From: Gari tellinella
Lineage: Eukaryota; Mollusca; Bivalvia; Cardiida; Psammobiidae
DNA length: 64,000 bases
Assembly: GCA_922989275.2 (NCBI GenBank)
Contig: OV277871.1
Coordinates: forward strand, 65,679,848-65,743,847
Direction: 5' to 3'
In this document: positions 34,001 to 46,000 of the stretch, in pieces
How the letters are laid out: every line of letters starts with the position of its first letter
Position numbering within the stretch: the first letter of the stretch is position 1
The notes under the pieces: model-generated
The model's database searches: none
What the model was told of the DNA's origin: nothing
The model's input: only the letters and a program-made list of their open reading frames with translations
Made by a program: the position numbers and the translations under genes

Positions 34001-37000
34001 TACATTTTATACGGACATCTTGATATATATTCATGTATATATCAAAATTATATTGTTAGTACTTAACAATTTGCACAAGTAATTAATTATTTGTACAACT
34101 CTGTTGACGGACAAAGGATATCTTCCCAACTCTCCGTACACCGCCGCATTACTTGTACGTTTTTTAACGCCCAGTATAGCCTTACAATATCTTAGGTGTA
34201 CCAGCTCAATATCTTTGGGCTTTGAAAACCCCCGGACTGGGCTAGCATAATTTGAAATAGATCCAGCAAACGAATCAAATAATTGTAAAGCTATCAAAGG
34301 GCTAATTTCATATTTTTTAATATTACACAATAACGTACTAGCCATTTTGATAGCTTTACCCACAATATACTGTTTATTTAATACAAATGAACCCGTATAA
34401 TTAAAAAAAACTACGCCTAGGTAATTGAAGTCGTTTACGACTTCTAAAGGCTCATTCTTATAAAACCAACGTTCATCCTGTTTTACTGACCCTCTTTTGC
34501 GAAAAGCGACTAATTTTGTTTTACTTGTATTTACATCAAGACCCCAATATTGGCAGAATTCATAAAGCTTATTCAAGCTGTCCTGTTAGTCTTGTACTGA
34601 ATGTCCCATTAGAATCACATCATCAGCAAACAAAAGTCAGAGTAAGGGTTGCAGTGTTTGAAATTATTATTATTATTATTATACCCGATTTATATAGCGC
34701 TCTTTTCACACAGGAGTTGTGCGTTCAAAAGCGCTTCACATGAAATTATATAAATGTACCTACAAAGCAAGAAAGACAAATAAATACATTCACAATAAAA
34801 ATGATACAATATTGAGTAGCATGGAAACATGGAAATTCTTTCAATATTATTACCAAGATTATAAAATTGCCAAAGAATACATAGCTTTAAACATTACAAG
34901 GAGCTTCCTCTCTAAACCCATATTTTACATAATGCATTGCGGTAGACAGAATCAAACGCTTTCGTAAGGTCGACAAATGCACACAGTAATCTTAAGGATG
35001 TGTTACAGTGGAGAAAACGATATTCATTCCCAAAAAACGCGTTTATGCTAAAGGTATTATTTCAATTGCAAACAGTTTGGAGACAGATCCGATGCAAGGT
35101 AGCCCGGCGTCTGATCAGGCACCAAACTGTTTGCCACGCAGCCTAACATGAATGGTCATTATTGTCTAAAGATTGTCCTTTTCTGTGTTAATAATAACGT
35201 TTTCTTAACTGTAGTACGTGCTCAATTAAATTGTGTAAAACAAATATCGTATCGATTGTACTACAACCCTTTCTGAAACCAAATTGAGCGCCTGATAAAA
35301 AGTTGTGGTCGCTAAACCATTTTTCAACCCGTGGAGAAAGTATGCCCGTGAAAAGCTTGTCGAGATTTCTCAGCAACGTAATACCCCTGTAATTGTTAAG
35401 CGTGTTCTTAACCCTTTACCCCATAACCTGTTTCTAGTTTTGAAAATAGGTGACTACTTAAAGCAGGTTGAAAGTAAAGCAGAATGCGCCCTAAGGCGCA
35501 TTCTGCTTTACGTTCAGCCTGCTTTAAGGTATCACCTGCTAGAATTAAGAAAATATTCCTTCTGATACATATTCATGACTATAAATTGGAATTATTTTCT
35601 TCCGCGGAGGATTGAAGGGAATGCGCTAAAAGGCGCTTCTATAAGGTAAAGGGTTAATCAAAGTGGCAGACAGTTTTTAGCCTGATCAGACACGAACAAA
35701 TTAACGCGACGTCTGACAGGGTCTACCTGTTTGACACTCATTTAATACAGTGAAACCTCGCTATTACGACCACTCAAACGAATGCTAATTGATTGTATAA
35801 AAAAGAGGTGGCAGCTTAAAGCAAGGTGACAGTGAAACTGAAAGCTCCTAGGAGCTTTCTGTTTCACTGCCATCTTGCTTTAAGCGTTCACCTATCATAA
35901 ACACCCTAATAATTAACAAAATTCAGTGGTCGTAATAGGGAGGTTTTACTATATTCACCAAGTCAACGTAACTAAAAATTAAATTTGAGTATAATGAAAG
36001 CAAGCGATAATTGATTGAAATAGTTGACGTTATGACAATGAAGGAGATCAAAATAATAATACATTGTATATAATAATAATAATGATAGCAAATGCAGGTG
36101 AGTACTTTGTTATATCTAAATATCACGGATTGAAAGCATAATTACGTCCCATCGCACGTCCTGTATTCTTCTCAAGTACTCTTATTTCCATTTGTGATGA
36201 GATACAAAGGGTCTGAATAGTTTTTCGACTGCTAATGGTATCTCGTGTTATATTTAAATACACATTGCGCGACCAGGTCACAAATCGATTAGATCGAATA
36301 ATATCCATAATTTATTCAATAGGTAGCATCTCCTTAATCACTGTGTTTATGTCATCCTATCGTTTCAATTTGGATATAAAAAGAACCATTATACCAATAA
36401 TTTAACAAAGCTCTTTGTTGAGCACAAATCAGCTCAATTACAACATGATTGAGTCAGTAGTTGGTTATTTTATCCTGAAGGTAGTATTGATTTTAGATAT
36501 GACATAAGGCTTTTCATGCTTTTATATTGATTAAACATATAACCCCGTAGCCTGTTTCTAGTTTTAAATGCAGCTGGCCACTTTAACACATTTGTGCCCA
36601 CGATCCCATATATGGGCCAGAGGCAAAACGTGTAGACTCTGATCAGACACCGCATTATGCGGCGTCTGATCAGAGTCTACACTGTTTGCTGATAGGAATT
36701 TCAATAAAAAACAAAACGAAAATGACAATTTTGACCAGGCATCCGTTTGGTAAAAAATGGACTAATCTAATATATAAACATGGAAGAATCCAATGGGCGC
36801 AAATCGGTTAAACGGAAAATACTTGCAACCTGCTTAAAACTATAGTCTGCAAGACTATACGTTTATTTTATTTTATATATTCCTGACTGTATAAAGTAGG
36901 TATATTTTCGTCATTGAATGAATAACTTAAGGGTCTTTTTTCTTCATTGGATGAATTGTTAAAAGGTGTAAAAGCGTATTCAAAAGTAAGTGGTTAACAA

Positions 37001-40000
37001 CCCCAATCTTTATACAGTGCAGAAAACGTTATTCTTTCCCAATAAACGCGTTTACGCTAAAACTATTATTTGCAGTGCAAACAGTTTGGAGTCAGATCAG
37101 ACGCCGGGTAACCCGGCGTCTGATCAGGCTCCAAACTGTTTGCCACCAAGATAAACAAGGATTATCAGAATTGTCCAAAAGTTGTTCTTTTCTACGTTTT
37201 AGTGCTTTGCGTTTGTGTACGTTTGCGTTTAAACGGGAAAGAATAACAGAATCTCCACTGTAACAGCCCCAATCTTTATACGCTACATGCATGGATAGTA
37301 CGCTGCTTTTAACACACAGGGCACGTTATCGCCCTTCTAGCTTCAAAATGTTCATTGAAGCTTCCCAAAATATTGTCACCTGCCTAATTTGCAAATCAAT
37401 ATTAAGGGGTCATTTAACTTAAATCATCAAAATCACCAAAACAATTCGTTTACTGATCATTCTGCGCGTCTATCGTTCTGCATTCACTAACCGTCTATCT
37501 AAAACGACGGACTATGCATCATTTCCAATGCCGAACTCTATTCTTACTATAATGGCCAGATTAATGTCACAAGAAATGGCCAGGTTAATGTCACAAAAGA
37601 TGGCCAGATTAATGTTTTTCACTTAATATATGACTAGTTATTTTATCCACAAAAGTTTTGATTTCTGAGCGCGGGTCCGTCCGTATGTCCGCGCTAACAA
37701 TTTGGATTTGTGGGACTAGGAGACGTACATGACACACGGCACAAAAGAAAACAATAGAGCTGTTCATTCCGTTAGTCCATGTAGGGTTTATGTGGCTTTT
37801 TGGTTTATGTGGCTTCTTTATTTGGCTTTTCAGACCTTTTTAACAATGGGAAAGTCACATAAAACTGAAATTGTAGAACGTCCGTCCGTATGTCCGTCAT
37901 ATCCGTCCGTATGTCCGTCCATCAGCAATTGCAAATGACTTCTTCCCTGAAACTAATAGACCCAGTGTAACCAATGTGTTAAGAAATATACTTATGGTTT
38001 AAGCTTCAAAAGTTGTTCAATGATAGTGAGTATATATATGAGCAATTATATTCTTGCTAGGATATGTTTGTTATAGTCATAGTCATACGTAAACTCTTAA
38101 CTTTATAAATTGGAACTATTTTCGTGAATTGAGGAATAAATTAGAGGCGTGACAAGGCGTATTTCATGGAGTAGTGTCATTGTTTCAGGTATTGGACTAG
38201 GGATGATGTTTCTTGCCGGCTGGGTTGCTGTTAGCAGATACTTTGAGAAGAGACGAGGACTTGCATTAGGTATTGCTCAGTGTGGATGTGGCGTCGGTGC
38301 CTTTGCCGTATCACCTTTGTTAAAGATTTTCATTGACGAGTATACCTGGAGAGGAGCAATGCTTATATTAGCAGGAGTGTGTTTAAATGGATGTGTGTTG
38401 GCTATGTTATATCGTCCAGATGAAGAGGTGTTTGAAACCACAGATGTAGTAATAAATGATCTGAATGATGACAAGGCAATCAAACTGTGTTCTGACTCTA
38501 TCAACGATCTGAATGGTGAAAAGGGTCCTATGTTAATTCCTAAAGCTATTGTTGCTAAACCAGTGTTGAAAACCCAAGATTCCCATTCGGGACATGACAT
38601 TATTATCGAATATGAGGGGAAACTTGATACAAATACTCCGCGATCAACAAATCAAAGAGTTACAGCTAAAACTTCGCTCAGGACAATATTGTGTTTTAAG
38701 AACAGTGAAAAAGATGTCAAACCAAGAACGTTTTTACAAATGCGAGAGGAGCAACTAAATAAACACAAACTCACTGCAAATGGACCAGCAATGAAACCTG
38801 TGACATGGACTTCATGTAGAAGTGTGAACTCTATCAATCTATCTCCAATTATTCTAGGTAGCAATGCGTCGTTAGAGCAAATAATAGCAAATCGTCGGCT
38901 TAACGCACAATATGACGTCTTAACCTCTGAAGTTGGTGACGTTAAAGACGTTCAAAACGACAAAGATTTTATAGAACACAAGCAATTTTCATGGGCCGTG
39001 CTAGAAAAGTTATTTCCTAGGCGTCTTGTTACTGACATCAGATTGATACTACTAATGTCATCAGCGGTATTTTACTGCATGTCCGTGTTCATTCCCATCA
39101 GTCTCATTGCAGACTATGGACGTATAGTCGGCTGCTCGGAAAATGAGGTAGTATGGTTTGTGTCTGCCATTGGTATCGGCGGTAGGTTTATAATTGGTTC
39201 TATTTATCGTCTGTTTCAAACAATTGTTATATGTCAAGTACAATATAATCATTTGTTTTCTGAATCCTTTTAATCTCATTTGATTATGCCATGCTTATAT
39301 ATTGGATTAGTATAATTTTATCAAAAGGGTATCTGGTTTAAATGTTTATTTTTTGTTTTATATTGAAATTCCTATCAGCAAACAGTGTAGACTTTGATCA
39401 GACGCCGCATTATGCGATGTCAGCTCAGAGTCTTCCCTGTTTGCCTATGTCCCTTTTATACATGTAGGACACTATGCACAAATGGGTCAAATTATCATCT
39501 GCGAAGAAACAATTCATCCTTTTTTTATAAAGCGATGGTCAATACCGTCAATTCTTAAATACTTAATATCGACTCGAAAATCAAATAGGATTATATAATA
39601 ATAAAATAGGATCTTACATGAGTGTTCATATTTTGTTGGATTTATAAAACGGGGCTAGAAAACGATAAACACGAGGTTTTCCGAGATTTTATCGTTTTCT
39701 AAAAGACACATTTTATATTTACAAATCTAAACAATAATGCGCACGAATGTTAGATTCTATTTTTACCATGACTTGGCAATGGTATTTTTATCACCTAGAT
39801 GCATGGTTTTAGCTTATTAGCTTCATTATAAGTCCATAGATGACGCGCGAAGGTACCACACGGGTAAGTAAGCATGCAAAAAGGATTTCCAAAGTTAATT
39901 CCGATTTATTCCGAATAAATCTAGGGGGCAAGCATTTCCTGTCCCCTCCCATCTGTAGCTACTCGATCGCAGACAGTAATGGCGTTTGATGCCATATTAC

Positions 40001-43000
40001 AAACTTTGACAGCGCGTAGGAATACACCCTCTAGAAATACAACCTCATTTGCATATTTAAACAACTAGTTATAAACTAGAATTAACATTGAGTGTTATTC
40101 ATCGCTCGTATGTTATAAGCATATACAGTTTGAAACGATTGGCGGAGCGTTATTATGAGATACATTATGTGCTTAAGAGTTTCATACTCATTACAATCAT
40201 TAGCTCTACTATTTCTTTTATGTTTGATACTTGCATCACAACTACATTTGTACTCACAATTTCACAACATAAGAGACAGCTACCTACTTGTTGGGCAACA
40301 TTTCAGGAACCGTTGGTCGTGTTATATGTGGCTTTGTCGCGGACATTGAGTGTATCAATCGTGTGTGGTTCCTGGCAGCAATGCTACTCGCCTGCTCTGT
40401 ATCGACATTAGTACTACCTCTGCTAACAACATTCCCATCGCTTCTGATGTACTCTCTAATATACGGTCTCAGTTTAGGTAAGTAGATCATAAAACATTTG
40501 ACCATACACCAGCGGTCAATCAGACGAGAATAACCCTTTCGCTCTCAATGACGCTTAAAGGCGCGTTTGCAAACAGTTTGAATCCTGATCAGACGCCGCG
40601 TAACGTGGCGTCTGATCAGGATCCAAACTGTTTGACACTGATTGTGAGCTTTCTTGAGGTTTTGTCGTGGACATTGAGTGTATCAATCCTGGCAGCAATG
40701 CTACTCGTCTGCTCTGTATCGACATTAGTAGTACCTCTGCTAACAACATCCCCATTGCTTCTGATGTACTCACTAATCTACGGTCTCAGTTTAGGTAAGT
40801 AAAAGGTGCAAAAACTATGACCATACTCAAGCGGTCAAACAGACGAGGATAAATAGAGGATATTGTATGAGTGCTCATTATTTATCATCTTTAATAAACG
40901 AGTTGACTAAAATAATATGACGCGAGCCTTGGTGAGCGTCATATTCATTTTAGTCAACGAGTTTATTAAGAATGATAAATAATGAGCACGAATGTGACAT
41001 TCTATTTATCACATAACAAGTTTAAGCACATATAAAATCAATTGAAGCCGTAGTTTGTAGCCCTCCACTATATAGAATTTCCGCCAAACGTTACGTTCTT
41101 TACGTTAACGTCATAGTAAATGACGTCATCTGGCGTCCCGCTACATGCAGCGCTTGTGGACGAACAAGTTGGGCCGGAGCCCAAAATACGATATTCCACT
41201 AGTCGATTACGATATTTATACAATCGCTTTATGCAACTCCCAGACCGCAAATTATGTGATAAATATGTTTCTAAATGCAGGAAAATGATAATGCATCAGA
41301 CCATTAAAGCAGATTAAAGCACTCTGATTTTCTTTCAGCATGAAATACCATCTGCTAGGATGATAAGTATTCTGTACGTTGAAAATCAATATCGATTTAA
41401 ATGGGAACAATTTTCTTCCCTGGAGTAAAAATTCCAAGAAGTGTCTAACTAATTATTTGTAAAAGCTGTAATCGTTCCAGAAAGCGTATTGTTTTTTTCG
41501 GCGGAGCTGTTTGGTTTCTATTTAGCCACACTTTCTATTTGGCCACACATTTCAACCAATTATATTTGATCAGAAATTTAGAATTGAGAGCACCTTTTGA
41601 AACTGAATAGTCTGATTGGATAGTAGCCAGGGCTCCAGATAAGGGAATTATTTCAAAACTTAAAATCTTTATTTGTGCATTAAACCCTGTGGTGTCACTA
41701 TACATTTGAATTGTCTGTTCGAGACAATCAAAATGAGTGGTAACACCATAGGGTTTGGTGCTGAAAGGAGTGAATAAATGTGATTTGTTTAGTTTACGTT
41801 TGCGTTTAAACGGGAAAAAATACCAGATTCTCCACTGTACATGTACTTATAGCATTTTGATCGTACATTTGTTTGGGTAACTGCATTGGTTAATGCATTT
41901 GTTTTGCATGTTGTTTTCTTTTCTGTCCAAACACCAACCCTACGCATATAAGCCGTTTCATGACAAAAACAGCCTTACTGCATTGCAACATTGTACAGAT
42001 CAAGCACCGTTGTCATCACAGGCTCTGTATCTGTGTTAAATAAACTGTATATAATACAGTGGAGAATCTGTTATTCTTTCCCAATAAACGCGTCTACGCT
42101 AAAACTATTATTTGCAGTACAAACAGTTTGGAGCCAGATCAGACGCCGGGTAATCCGGCGTCTGATCATGCTCTAAACTGTTTGCCACCAAGATAAACAT
42201 GACTTAACAGAATTGTCAAAAAGTTGTCATTTTCTACGTTTTAGTGTTTTGCGCTTGCGTGCGTTTGCGTGCGTTTGCGTACGTTTGCATTTAAACGGGA
42301 AAGAATAACGTTGTCTCCACTGTATAAGCCGTGTCATGGCAAAAACAGCCTTACTGCATTGCAACATTGTACAGATCAAGCACCGTTGTCATCACAGGCT
42401 CTGTATCTGTGTTTGGTATACACTTCCAAATAAACTGTATACAATACAGATACATAAAGTGCGTTATCTGTATGTGGGTGTCAAACAGTAAAGATCAAGA
42501 CCAGCGGCGACTGGTCTTGAACTACATGTATAATGTTTGCAATACAGTGGAGAAAACGTTATTCTTTCCCGTTTAAACGCAAACGTACGCAAACGCAAAG
42601 CACTAAAACGTAGAAAAGAACAACTTTTGGACAATTCTGATATTTCATGTTGTACATGTATCATGGTGGCAAACAGTTTGGAGCCTGATCAGACGCCGGG
42701 TTAACCGGCGTCTGCTCTGGCTCCAAACTGTTTGCACTGGGAATAATAGTTTTAGCGTAAACGCGTTTATTGGGAAATAATAACGTTTTCTCCACTGTAT
42801 ACATCTACAGTGAAACCTCTCTATAACGACCACTAAATTATGTTAGTTATGGTGTTTACGATAGGTGACCGCTTAAAAAAGGTGACAGTGAAACAGAAAG
42901 CTACTTTAGGAGCTTTCTGATTTACTGTCACCTTGCTTTAAAGCTGTCACCTGTCTATTATACAATCAATTAGCCTTCGTTTTAGTGGTCGTAATAGCGA

Positions 43001-46000
43001 GGTTTTACTGTATATAGAAAATAACCATATTATCCATAGGATGGAGAAGACATTATTTTTACTAATACAGTGGAGAATCTGTTATTCTTTCCCGTTTAAC
43101 CGCAAACGTACGCAAACGCAAATTACTAAAACGTAGAAAAGTGCAACTTTTGGACAATTCTGATAATTCATGTTTTTCTTGGTGGCAAACAGTTTGGAGC
43201 CTGATCAAACGCCGGGTTACCCGACGTCTGATCTGGCTCCAAACGGTTTGTAATAGAAATAATAGTTTTAGCGTAAACGCGTTTATTGGGAAAGAATAAC
43301 AGATTCTCCACTGTACAGGGTTACCATAGGTTGCGAATAAAGGTTTTAACATTTGCACATTTTAAGCGCGATTTTAGTAATCGTACCTTTAACCGTTTGG
43401 CTTCCAGGCTCTATAGAACCAACACAATAATGACAACAGCTTGAATCCAGATCAGAGGCTGCAACACGCGCCGTATGACCTGGATCTGAAATATGTGACA
43501 CACATATCAATGTTTCCTAAGTAAAAAGGCATAAAATTCCAAATATTAAAAGTAAAAGCAGAAATCCGACGACGAAATATTTGGAAAACATGGAGAAAGT
43601 GCAGCCCTGCCAATATATTCAAGGGCTTAATCTAAAACGCCTTCTATTTCCGAAAGTTTGGAGTGTTTTGCTTGAATTGGGTTTTACCAACTAAACAAGT
43701 ATGGTTAAATAAATAACAAATATCATATTCCAATGGATTGGTGCTATGATATTTCACTATAATAATCGTCTACATGGACAATTGAATGAACTGCTCTATT
43801 ACAAATTGTTAACCCTTTTCCTCGCTGAATTGTCAAATGGATTCATCCGTGCTGTGATATATACAGTGGGAATCTGTTATTCTTTCCCGTTTAAACGTAC
43901 GCAAACGCAAAGCTCTAAAACGTAGAAAAGAAAACTTTTGAACAATTCTGATATTTCATGTTTATCATGGTGGCAAACAGTTTGAAGCCTGATCAGACGC
44001 CGGGTAACCCGGCGTCTGATCTGGCTCCAAACTGTTTGCACTGCAAATAATAGTTTTCCCGTTTAAACGCAAACGTACGCAAACGCAAAGCACTAAACGT
44101 AGAAAAGAACAACTTTTGGACAATTCTGATATTTTATGTTTATCTTGGTGGCAAAGAGTTTGGAGCCTGATCAGACGCCGGGTTACCCGGCGTCTGATCT
44201 GGCTCCAAACTGTTTGCATTGCAAATAATAGTTTAAGCGTAAACGCGTTTATTGGGAAAGAATAACAGATTCTCCACTGTACAATTTAAAATGCAATATC
44301 CTGCTAAGATACGTTTAACCTTTGAATTTTCAGTAAACATTATTCTTTCCCAATGAACGCGTTTACGCTCAACTTATGCTGAAGGCAAACATTTAGGAAC
44401 CTGATAAGACGCCGGGGAACCCGGCGACTTATCACGCTCTCAACTATTTGCCACTAATATCAAAATAAAAAATCAGAGTTGCCAAGAAATTGTTATGCTC
44501 TCCACTTTATTGCACTGCCTTTGCGTTTCTTCTGCGTTTAAACGGGAAAAAAACGTTTTCTCCACTGTATGTTCTTACGTTGAATGTTCCGTCTGCGCAA
44601 TATTGTATTGATTGTTTAGTTTATCCACTAACAGGTTCATTGTACGTTATACCTGCTATGATATTGATGGACAACTTTGGCGAAGAGCTCATCCCCCAGT
44701 CAGTAGGCGTATATATGTACGTATCCGGGGTGTCTGCCATTCTAGGGGTACCAATTGCAGGTAATTAACCCTTTTTGCCAAATGGGTTATTCCATGATTA
44801 TATATGGAAATAGTCAATGTTCGAGCAAAGGGGTGCCAGATCTAAATATTTATTTTCGTTTTTTGTTTCATATTACAATACCTATTAACCTATTACTCTA
44901 TAGCCTGTTTCTAGTTTTGAAGACAGGTGAGCAATTAAAGCAAATTGAAAGCAAAGTAGAATGCGCTTTAATACGCATTCTTCTTTACTTTCAACCTGCT
45001 TCAAGCTACGATCTACTATGATATATAATACTTTCTTATGGTGCATAATTATGAGTTCATGACTGTATACAGTAGAGGAGGAACAACTTAAATTGTGCTG
45101 CAACCCCCGAAGTTGAAATGTAAAGGTCCGCATCGAAACTCCGCTCAGACTTCACTATACAAAGTAAACAGTTTCAAAAGACTGTCCTTAGCTGCATCTT
45201 AATTTTAAATCACTACATGTTTAACATGCTTGAACCATAGGGGCCCGACATTTGACCCCGACACACATATCACTAATAAAATAATACCTATTATTAGTGA
45301 CAGTTGTGGCGGGGTCAAATTTCGGGCCTCTATGGCTTGAACGTGATATAATAATGTATTCCTTATTATACTTGTAGCAATTTAACCCTTTCTGCGAAGA
45401 AGTCACATAAAGTCGATTTTTATAAACAGTTTTGATCCTGATCAGACGCCGCGTAACTGTTTGACACTGGTATCGATATTTCTGAAGTCAGGCTACACTG
45501 AATCGTTCTTTGAAACGATATTGCAGATAGCATTATTTAAGCAGACGGCACTTTAGCAGTGAGTGGTAAAACCCTATGGTCAATCATCGAATCTTGGACC
45601 TCTCCCTTAAAGTCCGACACGTTACTGATTGCCTGGTCTGCATTTTCTGCAATTCCTCAGGCAACTACACATAAACTGTCTCATAGGCTGCTGGACGGCC
45701 GTGTATAAAAGCTTGAAAGTATATGATATTGGTAACTGTTTTATGTAACTTTTATATGTGACACTAATATATAATAAACTAATGAAAAGTAGAACTGTAA
45801 TATAGTGGAGACAACATTATTATCTTCCGTTTTAACCAAAACGGAACGCAAACGCATCTCAATAAAACGCTGAAAATTACAACCTTTAGACAATTCTTAT
45901 CATTCATGTTAGTCTGAGTGGTAAACAGTTTGGTGCCTGATGAGATGCCGGGTTACCGAAATAATAGTTTTTGCGTATACGCGTTTATTGGGAAAGAAAC

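Larger units (their letters stand above)
33777..35406 (-). pseudogene. Non-LTR retrotransposon reverse-transcriptase relic
   Basis: Read from 35406 downward: NYRGITLLRNLDKLFTGIL..SGAQFGFRKGCST (35406-35214). A MITE-1 interrupts (35006-35211). Then AFVDLTKAFDSVYRNALCK with the first catalytic Asp (about 34990-34915). The R12 repeat interrupts (34661-34912). Then LLFADDVILMGHS, the second catalytic box, with a stop just after it (about 34640-34580). The thumb and C-terminal region follow (LNTSK-like VNTSKTKLVAF, NDFNYLGVVF, YGELGRYPL) and continue to 33777. The order of motifs is that of a jockey/CR1/RTE-type RT. Stops and two insertions show it is dead. No endonuclease domain is seen. Confidence 0.85.

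Noticed and set aside
22816..42446. CRISPR-like array from the many spaced palindromes
   Set aside because: The repeats are 246-bp dispersed elements with variable spacing and orientation in a eukaryotic gene region. There is no direct-repeat array and no cas-like gene.
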